Assembly: GCA_003248315.1 (NCBI GenBank)
Contig: QKWM01000004.1
Span: 682,001 to 746,000 of the forward strand
Reading direction: 5' to 3'
DNA: 64,000 nucleotides
From: Streptomyces sp. SW4
GTDB taxonomy: Bacteria > Actinomycetota > Actinomycetes > Streptomycetales > Streptomycetaceae
Made by a program: the position numbers and the translations under genes. This document shows, in pieces, positions 54,580-63,818 of the stretch; within the stretch, counting starts at the first letter, position 1; every line of letters begins with the position of its first letter. Below the pieces are notes generated by a model. That model had not been told where the DNA came from. It ran no database searches and saw nothing but the letters and a program-made list of their open reading frames with translations.

Positions 54580-54816
54580 GCCGTATCACGCGGGCGGGCC
54601 CGGGGGAACCACGCGGACCGCCGCAGCGCCGTACGCACCCCCACGGAGCCACGCGTCCCGCCCGCGGAGCCCGCCCACCCCCCGGGGCGCCGCCTGCGCC
54701 AGGCGGCGGTATGCGCGGTGCGCCGGGCGGCCCCGCCGGATAGGGAGGGGCTTACGTCCCGTTCGTTCCGGTTCCCTTCGTTCCGGTGCGTCGCCGATCC
54801 CGTGACGAGGTGACCC
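54580..54816. other. Divergent gap between the lyase and hpnR-like genes
   Basis: 237 bp with short open frames only. The GAGGTGACCC ribosome site of the methylase is at its right end. No promoter hexamers are convincing. Confidence 0.4.
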
Positions 54817-56312
54817 ATGCGCCTACTGCTCGTCCATCCCAGCGCCCTGATGTACTCCGAGATCTTCCTGCGGCTGGAGCCGCTGGGCCTGGAGCGGGTG
54901 GCCGGCGCCGCCCGGGAGGCCGGCCACGAGGTCCGCGTGGTGGACCTGCAGGTGCTCGGCGAGGCGGCGCTGCGCGACGAGGTGCGGTCGTTCCGGCCCG
55001 AGGCCCTCGGCGTCTCGCTGAACTACCTGGCGAACATCCCCGAGGCGATCGAGCTGGCCGCGAAGGTCAAGCGGGAGGTGCCGGACTGCTTCGTGTTCTT
55101 CGGCGGCCACTCCGTCTCCTTCGTCGCCGAGGACGTGCTCCGGCAGGCGGCCGGCGCGGTGGACGCCGTCGTCCGGGGCGAGGGCGAACCGGCCGTCGCC
55201 CCGCTGCTGGCGGCGGTGCGGGACGGCGGGGTGGAGGGGGTGCCCGGCATCGTCACGCCGGCCGGCCGGGGGCCCGCGCCGCTGATGCTGCACGGCATCG
55301 ATACCCCGCCGCCCGCCCGGGACCTGATGCGCAACCGGCGCCGCTACTTCATCGGCGAGCTGGACCCGTGCGCCTCGATCGAGTTCACCCGCGGCTGCCC
55401 GTGGGACTGCTCGTTCTGCTCCGCGTGGACCTTCTACGGCCGCAGCTACCGCAAGGTCTCCCCGAGGCGGCGGCGGAGGACCTGGCGCGGGTGCGGGAGC
55501 CGAACGTGTTCATCGTCGACGACGTGGCGTTCATCCGGCCCGAGCACGGCGACGCCATCGCGGCGGAGGTGGAGCGGCGCGGCATCCGCAAGCAGTACTA
55601 CCTGGAGACGCGCAGCGACGTCCTGCTGCGCCACCCGGAGGTGTTCGAGCGGTGGGCGCGGCTCGGCCTGCGGTACATGTTCCTGGGGATGGAGGCCATC
55701 GACGCCGAGGGACTGGAGCTGTTCCGCAAGCGGATCAGCCCGGACGAGAACATCAGGGCGCTGGAGACCGCCCGCCGGCTCGGCATCAACGTCGCGATCA
55801 ACCTGATCGTGGACCCGGCCTGGGACGAGGAGCGCTTCCGGATCGTCCGGGAGTTCGCGCTGTCCGTCCCGGAGATCGTCCACTTCACGGTGATGACGCC
55901 GTACCCGGGCACGGAGATCTGGCACACCGAGTCGCGCCGCCTCACCACCCGCGACTACCGGCTGTTCGACATCCAGCACGCGGTGGTCCCCACCACCCTG
56001 CCGCTGGAGCGCTTCTACGAGGAGCTGGTGCGCACCCAGGCGGTGATCAACCGCAAGCATCTGGGGCTGCGCACGGCGTTCGGCGCGGGCCGCGTGCTGG
56101 CCCGCAACCTGCTGCGCGGGCAGACCAACTTCGCCCGGATGCTGTGGAAGTTCAACCAGGTCTACAACCCGCGCCGGCAGCTCGCCGACCACGCCCGCCC
56201 GGTCCGCTACGAGCTGCCGCTCCCCCAGCCGGTGGACGTCGGCGACCGGCGCCGGCTGTACGTCCACACCCGGGGCGGGACCCGGGCGGGGAGCCGCGAG
56301 GCCGGCGAGTGA
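54817..56312 (+). CDS. hpnR: B12-binding radical SAM protein, hopanoid C-3 methylase-like (HpnR)
   Basis: About 498 aa. It starts MRLLLVHPSALMYSEIFLRL, which fits HpnR closely. The cobalamin-binding domain occupies residues 1-150 (GHSVSFVAEDVLRQA). The radical SAM cluster motif is CPWDCSFC, followed by EPNVFIVDDVAF and the SAM-domain strand motifs (YLETRSDVLLRHPE, RYMFLGMEAIDAE). HpnR adds a methyl to C-3 of bacteriohopanepolyol. One C is missing at 55460-55463. No squalene-hopene cyclase lies nearby; S. coelicolor keeps hopanoid genes elsewhere. Other lipid or natural-product substrates are possible. Confidence 0.82.
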
Positions 56313-56389
56313 GGGAACGTCCGGAAACACCCCGCCCAAGATGTTGAAAGTCGAACGGAATAGGTCTACCGTCGTCACCGTTGGATTGA

Positions 56390-56401
56390 TTGAAGGTTCA
56401 A
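56390..56401 (+). promoter_or_regulatory. TTGAA-GG-TTCAA palindrome before yceI
   Basis: TTGAAGGTTCAA with 5-bp perfect arms, 21 bp upstream of the yceI start codon and inside the likely leader. A MarR-type site is a reasonable guess; TTGAAAGTCGAACG occurs upstream at 56344-56357. Confidence 0.5.
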
Positions 56402-56421
56402 CCACTCCGAGGAGGCACCCC

Positions 56422-56979
56422 ATGACCGCCACCCCCGAGCTCGCCACCCTGACCGGCGACTACACCATCGACCCCGCGCACACCACGATCGGCTTCGTGG
56501 CCCGCCACGCCATGGTCACCAACGTCAAGGGCAAGTTCCTGGACTTCAGCGGCAAGCTGCACCTGGACGGCGACGACCCCACGCGGTCCACCGCGTCCCT
56601 GGACGTGACCATGGACAGCATCGACACCGGCAACGCCGACCGCGACGGGCACCTGAAGAGCGCGGACTTCTTCCGGACCGACGAGTTCCCGACGATGACG
56701 TTCCGCTCCACCTCGGCCGAGGCACTCGGCGGCGACGACTACCGCATCACCGGCGACCTGACGATCCTCGGCACGACCCGGCCGGTCACCATCGACCTGG
56801 AGTTCAACGGCGCCGCCAAGGACCCGTTCGGCAACGAGCGCGTCGGCTTCGAGGGCAAGGCCCAGATCAAGCGCTCGGACTGGGGACTGACCTGGAACGC
56901 CGCCCTGGAGACGGGCGGGGTCCTCGTGTCCGACAAGATCAAGCTGGTCTTCGACGTCTCGGCGATCAGGAGCGCCTGA
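56422..56979 (+). CDS. YceI-family lipid-binding protein
   Basis: 185 aa from ATG 56422 with GAGGAGG upstream. YceI is a lipocalin-like barrel that binds polyisoprenoids or other lipids. Motifs: YTIDPAHTTIGFVARHAMVT, DRDGHLKSADFFRTDEFPTM, GDLTILGTTRPVTIDLEFNG and ERVGFEGKAQIKRSDWGL. There is no signal peptide, as usual for the cytosolic actinobacterial form. Same strand as the HpnR-like methylase, 110 bp downstream; both plausibly act on isoprenoid lipids. Confidence 0.92.
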   Translation: MTATPELATLTGDYTIDPAHTTIGFVARHAMVTNVKGKFLDFSGKLHLDGDDPTRSTASLDVTMDSIDTGNADRDGHLKSADFFRTDEFPTMTFRSTSAEALGGDDYRITGDLTILGTTRPVTIDLEFNGAAKDPFGNERVGFEGKAQIKRSDWGLTWNAALETGGVLVSDKIKLVFDVSAIRSA

Positions 56980-56994
56980 CCGCCGAGCGCCCGC

Positions 56995-57019
56995 GGCCCG
57001 TGGCGGACGGCCACGGGCC
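56995..57019. terminator. Bidirectional hairpin between yceI and the TPM-like gene
   Basis: GGCCCGTGGC and GCCACGGGCC are perfect 10-bp arms with a 5-base loop, between stops at 56979 and 57021. Confidence 0.88.
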
Positions 57020-57020
57020 G

Positions 57021-58367
57021 TCAGAAGCCGCCGCCGAAGTCCCCGCCGCCCATGCCGCCGCCGCCGAAGTCCCCGAAGCCTCCGCCGAAGTCGCCGGAGT
57101 CGAAGTCGGCGCCCGAGACGTCACCGCCGGTGTAGCCGCCGAAGTCGCCGTACCCGGCGCCGTAGTCGGCCGCGTAGGACGGGGTGGCCATCATGCTGCC
57201 GAGCATCGTGCCGACCAGCAGGCCGGGCAGGATGCCGCCGCCGAAGTAGCCGCCCGCCCAGGGGCCGTAGGCCGGGCCCGCCTCCCAGTAGGGGCGCCGG
57301 CCGGAGGCGGTCTCCACCTCGCGGACCATCGGGTCCCGGCCGTCGGAGAGCCGGGTCCGGTCGGCGGCGCAGACCGGCACCTCGCGGGTGGCGCCGCCGG
57401 GCGGCGTCCAGGTGACGTCGGCGACCGAGGGGCCGTGCCGCGGGTCGAAGAAGCAGGGCGGCCGGCGGTCGGGCAGCGGCCGGCCCTCGCGGCGGGCGGC
57501 GAGCCGGGCGAGCGAGAACCGCCCGTCCTCCAGTGCCTGCGTGACGGCCCGGACGTCCTCCGGTCTGCGGGCGTCCGCCATGAACGCCTTCGCCTTCTCG
57601 TAGGAGTCGAGGGCGTGCTCGTAGTCTGCGCGCATGGCGTCGTCGGCGCCCGGCTCCCCCGGATGGAAGTCGAGCCGGTCCAGTTCCTCACCGAACGCGG
57701 TGATGTCCTCGTCCACGACGACCCGCAGCTTCTCCAGCGCCTCCCGCTGCGCCTGCTCGTGACGGAGCCGGTTGCGGCGCACGAAGACGTACGCTCCGGC
57801 GCCGCCCGCGGCGAGCAGGGCGCCGGTGGTGATCAGGCCGGTGACCGGGACGCCGTCGCCGGAACCCTCGCTCCAGCCGCTCGGTGCGCCGCCGCGGAGG
57901 TTGCTGCGCAGCGCGTCGTCGACGAAGTCGTTGAGCTGGGCCTTGGCGTCGCCCGCGCCCTGCGCCGCGGTGACCAGGTTCTGCACGCCCTGCCGGCTCA
58001 GCACGCTGCTGTCGGCGCGCGCGTCGAACTCGTCGCCCAGGCGGATGCCGTACAGGCCGGTGATGCCGGTCTCGGTACGGAGGTTCTGGAAGAGGTTCTG
58101 CTTCGGGTAGTCGGCCGGGAGGACCGCGACGAAGACCGGTTCACCGGCGTCCTCGATCTTGTCGGCGAGCGCCTCGGCGTCGGCCTGCGAGAGCAGGTCG
58201 GAAGCGGCCGGGTCCACGTACACGGGACTCTCGCGCAGGGACTCGGCGATCTCGGTGAGGTCGGTGGCCGCGTGCGCACCGGACGTGCCGACCGTCAGAA
58301 CCGCCAGCGCGGCGGCGACCGGCACGATCAGCAGGCGCATGAGCAACCGCGCCAGCGTGCCCTTCAT
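57021..58367 (-). CDS. TPM-domain-like membrane protein with Gly/Phe-rich tail
   Basis: 448 aa, intact. A signal peptide (LLMRLLIVPVAAALAVLTVG, cut near SGAHA) precedes an extracellular TPM/phosphatase-like domain (residues about 35-160), a membrane helix (VTGLITTGALLAAGGAGAYV), then a cytosolic helical region and an end rich in Gly/Phe/Asp (GDFGGGFGDFGGGGMGGG). This architecture resembles YgcG/TPM proteins. Several Cys (PPCFFDPRHG, VPVCAADRT) may bind a metal. Role unknown; envelope-stress or photosystem-like repair functions are known in relatives. Confidence 0.78.
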   Translation of the reverse strand: MKGTLARLLMRLLIVPVAAALAVLTVGTSGAHAATDLTEIAESLRESPVYVDPAASDLLSQADAEALADKIEDAGEPVFVAVLPADYPKQNLFQNLRTETGITGLYGIRLGDEFDARADSSVLSRQGVQNLVTAAQGAGDAKAQLNDFVDDALRSNLRGGAPSGWSEGSGDGVPVTGLITTGALLAAGGAGAYVFVRRNRLRHEQAQREALEKLRVVVDEDITAFGEELDRLDFHPGEPGADDAMRADYEHALDSYEKAKAFMADARRPEDVRAVTQALEDGRFSLARLAARREGRPLPDRRPPCFFDPRHGPSVADVTWTPPGGATREVPVCAADRTRLSDGRDPMVREVETASGRRPYWEAGPAYGPWAGGYFGGGILPGLLVGTMLGSMMATPSYAADYGAGYGDFGGYTGGDVSGADFDSGDFGGGFGDFGGGGMGGGDFGGGF

Positions 58368-58490
58368 ATTTCGAAAGTACCCGAATCGCCGGGAAAGGGA
58401 CAGGAAACGGCGGAGCGCCCCGGGACGGCTCGCGCGGCCCCGGGACGCTGCTCGGGCTCGGGCCCCGCCACGGCGGAGGTCCCGGCGCCG

Positions 58491-60094
58491 TCACTCGGCC
58501 GGCGTGACCCCGCGCGCAGCAGCCCGTAGGTGTAGGCGTCCTCCAGGGCCTGCCAGGAGGCGGCGATCACGTTGTCCGCCACGCCGACCGTCGACCACTC
58601 CCCCGCGCCGTCGGACGTGGAGATCAGGACCCGGGTGGTGGAGCTGGTGCCGTGCACGCCCTCCAGGATGCGGACCTTGTAGTCGACCAGCTCCAGCTTG
58701 GCGAGCTGCGGGTAGATCTTCTCCAGCGCCACCCGCAGCGCCCGGTCGAGGGCGTTGACCGGGCCGTTGCCCTCCGCGGTGGCGACGATCCGCTCGCCCT
58801 TGGCCCACAGCTTCACGGTGGCCTCGTTGGCGTGGGTGCCGTCGGGCCGGTCCTCGACGATCGCCCGCCAGGACTCGGTGCGGAAGTACTGCAGCGGGGC
58901 GCCCTCGGCCTCGGCGCGCAGCAGCAGCTCGAAGGAGGCGTCGGCGGCCTCGTACGTGTAGCCCTCGAGCTCCCGCTCCTTGACCCGCTCGACGACCCGG
59001 CCGACCAGCTCCCGGTCGCCGCCGAGGTCGATGCCCAGCTCCTTGCCCTTCAGCTCGACGGAGGCCCGGCCGGCCATGTCGGAGACCAGCATCCGCATGG
59101 TGTTGCCGACCCGCTCGGGGTCGATGTGCTGGTACAGGTCGGGGTCGACCTTGATCGCGGAGGCGTGCAGGCCGGCCTTGTGCGCGAAGGCCGACAGCCC
59201 GACGTAGGGCTGGTGGGTGGACGGGGTGAGGTTGACGACCTCGGCGATCGCGTGCGAGATGCGGGTCATCTCGCGCAGCCGGCCCTCGGGCAGGACCCGC
59301 TTGCCGTACTTCAGCTCCAGGGCGGCGACGACCGGGAACAGGTTGGCGTTGCCGACCCGCTCGCCGTAGCCGTTGGCGGTGCACTGCACGTGGGTGGCGC
59401 CCGCGTCGACGGCGGCCAGGGTGTTGGCGACGGCGCAGCCGGTGTCGTCCTGGGCGTGGATGCCGAGCCGGGCCCCGGTGTCGGCGAGCACGGTGGCGAC
59501 GACGGCCTGGATCTGCGCCGGCAGCATGCCGCCGTTGGTGTCGCACAGGACGACGACGTCGGCTCCGGCCTCGGACGCGGTGCGCACGACGGCCTTGGCG
59601 TACTCGGGGTTGGCGCGGTAGCCGTCGAAGAAGTGCTCGCAGTCGACGAAGACCCGGCGGCCCTGGGCGGTGAGGTGGGAGACGGTGTCGCGGACCATCT
59701 CCAGGTTCTCGTCGAGGGTGGTGCGCAGGGCGAGCTCGACGTGCCGGTCGTGGGACTTGGCGACCAGGGTGATCACCTCGGCGCCCGAGTCCAGGAGCGC
59801 CTTGACCTGCGGGTCCTCGGCGGCCTTCGCGCCGGCGCGGCGGGTGGCGCCGAAGGCGACCAGCCGGGCGTGCCGGAAGTCGATCTCCTGCTGGGCGCGG
59901 GCGAAGAACTCGGTGTCCCGCGGGTTGGCGCCGGGCCAGCCGCCCTCGATGAAGCCCACGCCGAACTCGTCCAGGTGCCGGGCGATGGCCAGCTTGTCCG
60001 CGACCGTGAGGTTGATGCCCTCGCGCTGCGCGCCGTCGCGCAGGGTGGTGTCGAAGACGTGGAAGGAATCGTCGAGTTCGCTGGGTGCGGTCAT
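58491..60094 (-). CDS. cimA: Citramalate synthase
   Basis: About 534 aa. CimA condenses acetyl-CoA and pyruvate to (R)-citramalate, entering isoleucine synthesis without threonine; LeuCD then act on citramalate. FDTTLRDGAQREGINLTVAD is the metal-binding DRE-TIM signature, with GVGFIEGGWPGANPRDTEFF, GIHAQDDTGCAVANTLAAVD and GYGERVGNANL. The C-terminal LeuA regulatory domain (feedback by isoleucine) ends TYGLLRAGVTPAE after one repair at 58508-58511. A leader terminator and leader peptide precede it. A specialised 2-isopropylmalate synthase is the alternative. Confidence 0.92.
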
Positions 60095-60195
60095 GATCTG
60101 AAGGCTCCTGTGTTGGATCTCGGTCTACCGGAATGACCGGCTCCACCGTCCTTCTATGATCCCTCGCGCTCTCCTCCCGGCTGGGGTGGGCCGGG

Positions 60196-60228
60196 AAAAC
60201 AGAAAAACCTCTCGCGGGTGCGAGAGGT
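60196..60228 (-). terminator. Attenuator terminator in the cimA leader
   Basis: On the minus strand ACCTCTCGC and GCGAGAGGT form a perfect 9-bp stem around a 4-base loop, directly followed by TTTTTCTGTTTT. It stands about 100 bp upstream of cimA, with no other gene to end, so it is best read as a leader attenuator. Confidence 0.82.
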
Positions 60229-60282
60229 CTGCGCGCGGGTCGAGGACGACGGTGTCCGCCCGTACCTGGTCGTACGTGGCGG

Positions 60283-60333
60283 TCACTGCGGACCGGCGCG
60301 CCTGCTGCCAATAATCATGGCGAACGAGAGCAC
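60283..60333 (-). CDS. Putative cimA leader peptide with tandem rare Ile codons
   Basis: A short frame on the minus strand: GTG 60333 gives VLSFAMIIGSRRAGPQ and a TGA at 60283; an internal ATG at 60318 gives MIIGSRRAGPQ. The two consecutive ATT codons are rare in such G+C-rich DNA. It ends about 55 bases before the terminator stem. Its start lacks a strong ribosome site. Amino-acid sensing (Ile) is inferred from position and codons. Confidence 0.5.
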   Translation of the reverse strand: MLSFAMIIGSRRAGPQ

Positions 60334-60429
60334 GGGGGAAGTCTCGCACAGTCCGTCCCCCTGCTCACCGTCCGTCTCAGGATGCGAGCAGAACGCGCCC
60401 GTTCCCGGCCTGCGGCGAGGTCCCGGCCC

Positions 60430-61031
60430 TCAGGGCCACAGGCTGTCGGCGAGGAACTCCCGCACATGGGCGAGGGTCAGCGCGCGGTCGCTGCCGCGCA
60501 GGCCGATGGCCACGTGGATGGCGAAGCCGTCGAGCAGGGCGCGCAGCCGGGTGGCGAAGCGGTCGGGGTCGACGGGGCGGAACTCGCCGCGGGAGACACC
60601 CTCGGCGAGCAGCGCCACCAGGTCGCGGTGCCAGGCCCCTCGATGGCGGCCTGCCGGTCGCGGGCGTCGGATTCGACGTCGGCGTTCTGCGAGCGGTTCC
60701 ACACCTCCAGCCACAGCGTCCAGTGCGGGTCGCGGTGGCCGTCGGGCACGTAGAGGTCGACGTAGGCGTCGAGCCGGTCGCGGGCGGTGCCGGCCCGGGT
60801 GAGCAGCCGGCCGCGCTCGGCGCCGAGGCGGCCCTCGCTCCACTCCAGGGTCTGCAGCAGCAGCTCGTCCTTGGTGCGGAAGTAGTACAGCAGGTGCCCG
60901 CTGCTCATACCGACCGCCCGCCCGAGCGCCGCCATGGTGAGCTTCTCCAGACCGCGCTCGGCGATCATCTCCATGGCGGCGGCGAGGACCTCCTCGCGGG
61001 GCGGGGCCGGCCTGCGCCCCCCACCGGCCAT
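60430..61031 (-). CDS. TetR-family transcriptional regulator
   Basis: About 200 aa. The helix-turn-helix spans EVLAAAMEMIAERGLEKLTM and ALGRAVGMSSGHLLYYFRTK. The C-terminal ligand domain includes LWLEVWNRSQNADVESDARD (BetI-like or PuuR-like C-terminal). One base is missing at 60636-60639 (IEGAWHRDLVALLAEGVSRG). It is last in the putative ureAB-ureC-aguA-tetR operon with an 18-bp gap, so it probably controls that operon; polyamine or agmatine could be the effector. Confidence 0.9.
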
Positions 61032-61049
61032 CTGCTGCTCCCGTGGTCG

Positions 61050-62089
61050 CTAGATCTTCGGCTGCTGCTGGGTGATGCAGTGGATGCCTCCACCGCCCGC
61101 GAAGATCGTACGCGCGTCGACCAGGGTCACCGTGCGCTGCGGGTACAGGCGCCGGAAGATGCCGGCCGCGATCTCGTCGCGCGGGTCGTCGAAGCCGCAG
61201 AGCACGACGCCGCCGTTGCACACGTAGTGGTTGATGTAGGAGTAGTCGGCCCAGTGGCCGTCGGCCTCCAGCACGGTGGGGGCCGGGACCTCGACGACCT
61301 CCAGGCGGCGGCCCCTGGCGTCGGTGGCGGACTTCAGGATGCCGATGGCCTCCTTGGTCACCTCGTGGTCGGGGTGGGCCGGGTCGGGCTGGTGATGGAC
61401 GACGACCACGCCGGGGCCGGCGAAGGCGGCGACGATGTCGACGTGGCCGAGGGTGCCGAAGCCGTACGGCGGGTAGTCGGCGGTCAGCCCGCGCGGCAGC
61501 CAGACGGCCTTCTTGGTGCCGAGGTGGGCGTGGATCTCCGCCTCGACCTGCTCCTTCGTCCAGCCGGGGTTGCGCTCGGGGCCGAGCTGCACGGTCTCGG
61601 TGAGCAGCACCGTGCCCTCGCCGTCGACGTGGATGCCGCCGCCCTCGTTGACCAGCCGCGAGCCGTACGTCCGGGCGCCGGCGAGGTCGGCGACGTACGC
61701 GCCGATCTTCGCGTCGTGCTCCCAGCGGGCCCACTCCTGCGCGCCCCAGCCGTTGAACGTCCAGTCCACCGCCGCGAGTTCACCGTTCCCGCCGGTGAGG
61801 AAGGTCGGGCCGATGTCGCGCATCCAGGCGTCGTCCAGCTCGCGCTCGACCGTGTCGACGTCCTCGCCGAGCAGCGCCCGGGCCTCGGCCGACTGGCCCG
61901 GTCCGCACACCACCGTCACCGGCTCGAAGCGGCGCACCGCGCGGGCCACCGACGCCCAGGCGATGCGGGAGGCGGCCAGGTCCTCGGGTCCTCGAAGGTG
62001 GGGTTGGGGCCCGGCCACGCCATCCAGGTGCGCTCGTGCGGGGCCCACTCGGGAGGCATGCGGAAGCCGTCGGCGGCAGGCGTGTTCAT
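61050..62089 (-). CDS. aguA: Agmatine deiminase
   Basis: About 346 aa, peptidyl-arginine-deiminase family. It converts agmatine to N-carbamoylputrescine and ammonia. MPPEWAPHERTWMAWPGPNP and the substrate-binding DDAWMRDIGPTFL are near the N-terminus; GHVDIVAAFAGPG carries His/Asp; the catalytic Cys is in GGGGIHCITQQQP. One base is missing in the ggg at 61986-61988. No N-carbamoylputrescine amidase (aguB) is in the operon; the next gene encodes a urease-alpha homologue, which could fill that role. Confidence 0.93.
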
Positions 62090-62109
62090 ACGGGGGGTCC
62101 TTTGGTCCG

Positions 62110-63818
62110 TCACAGGAAGTACAGGCGGTTGAGGGAGACCGAGTCGGCCGGGTCGGAGCGCAGCGGGTCGCCGTCGAGGGTGACCAGTCCGGTGCGCTGG
62201 TCGACCTCGACCTGTCCGGTACGGGAGTTCAGGCGCAGGTCGGCCGGGCCGATCCCGCGGGTGCCGCGCACGGCGACCCGCCGGCGCCGGGTGGGCATCG
62301 TGTCGTGGCCCTGGTCGACGGCGGCCCGGGAGACGAAGGCGACGGAGATCTCGGCGGGGGTGGCGCCGTGCGCGCCGAACTGGGGGCCGAGCACGAGGGG
62401 TTCGCAGGTGTCGGTGGCCGCGTTGGGGTCGCCGACCACGCCGTAGGCCGGGAAGCCCGCCTTGAGGACCAGCTGCGGCTTGGCGCCGAAGTACTCGGGC
62501 CGCCACAGCACGATGTCGGCGAGCTTGCCGGTCTCGATGGAGCCGATCTCGTGGGCGAGGCCGTGGGCGATGGCGGGGTTGATGGTGAGCTTGGCCATGT
62601 ACCGCAGGACCCGCTCGTTGTCGTCGTCCCCGTCGGCGCCGAACTGGGCCTTCATCTTCCCGGCCATGGCGAAGGTGCGGCGGACGGTCTCGCCGGCCCG
62701 GCCCATGCCCTGCGCGTCGGAGGAGGTGATGCCGATCGCGCCCAGGTCGTGCAGCACGTCCTCGGCGCCCATGGTGCCGGCGCGGATGCGGTCGCGGGCC
62801 ATGGCGGCGTCGCCGGGCAGGTCGGTCTTCAGGTCGTGGACGGAGACGATCATGCCGTAGTGCTCGGCGACCGCGTCCCGGCCGAAGGGCAGGGTGGGGT
62901 TGGTGGAGGAGCCGATGACGTTGGGGACACCGGCCATCTTCAGGACGTTGGGGACGTGTCCGCCGCCGCAGCCCTCGATGTGGAAGGCGTGGATGGTGCG
63001 GCCCTCCAGCACGCGCAGGGTGTCCTCCACCGACAGGCACTCGTTGAGGCCGTCGCTGTGCAGGGCGACCTGGACGTCGTGCTCCTCGGCGACCCGCAGG
63101 GCGGTGTCCAGGGCGCGGGTGTGGGCGCCCATGTCCTCGTGCACCTTGAAACCGGAGGCGCCGCCCTCGGCGAGGGCCTCGACCAGGGGGGCCTCGTGGG
63201 AGGACGAACCGCGGCCGAGGAAGCCGATGTTGACCGGCCAGGCGTCGAAGGCGCTGAACGCGTGCTTCAGGGCCCAGGGGGAGTTGACGCCGACGCCCCA
63301 CACCGGCCCGAACTCCTGGCCGATGACGGTGGTCACGCCGGAGGCGAGCGAGGCCTCCATGATGCGCGGCGACAGCAGGTGGACGTGGGTGTCGACGGCC
63401 CCGGCGGTGGCGATGAGCCCCTCGCCGGAGACGATGGTCGTGCCGGTGCCGACCACGACGTCGACGCCGTCGAGGGTGTCGGGGTTGCCGGCCCGCCCGA
63501 TGCCGCAGATGCGTCCCTCGCGGATGCCGATGGACACCTTCCGGATGCCCTGGGCCGCGTCGATGACGACGACGTTGCTGATCACGACGTCGCAGGTCTC
63601 GCGGACGGCGGCGGCCTTGAGGTGCAGTCCGTCGCGGGCGGTCTTGCCGAACCCGGCGAGGAACTCGTCGCCGTACTGCTGGGCGTCGGACTCGACGCGG
63701 ACGGTCAGGCCGGAGTCGCCGAGGCGGACCCGGTCGCCGGCCCGGGGCCGTGGGTGGCGGCGTACTCGTACGGGGTGAGGCGGCGGGCCTCGGCGGGGTG
63801 GCCTCCGGGGCGGCTCAT
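62110..63818 (-). CDS. ureC: Divergent urease alpha-subunit homologue
   Basis: About 569 aa after one repair at 63744-63747. Ni-ligand motifs are kept: VDTHVHLLSPR (two His), GFKVHEDMGAHT (carbamylated Lys, His), LHSDGLNE, FHIEGCGGGHVPN and SSDAQGMGR (Asp). But the mobile flap MVCHHL of ureases reads IVSVHDL here, losing the flap Cys and the general-acid His. The protein starts MSRPGGHPAEARRL with an ATG overlapping the ureAB stop (ATGA). S. coelicolor has a similar second urease locus. Urea hydrolysis by this subunit is doubtful; substituted ureas are plausible. No nickel accessory genes are seen in this window. Confidence 0.87.

Noticed and set aside
60125..60349. 74-aa minus-strand frame starting MRDFPRALVRHDYWQQ upstream of cimA
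   Set aside because: It runs straight through the terminator hairpin, lacks a ribosome site and codon bias; the shorter leader frame is a better explanation, though this one is not fully excluded.
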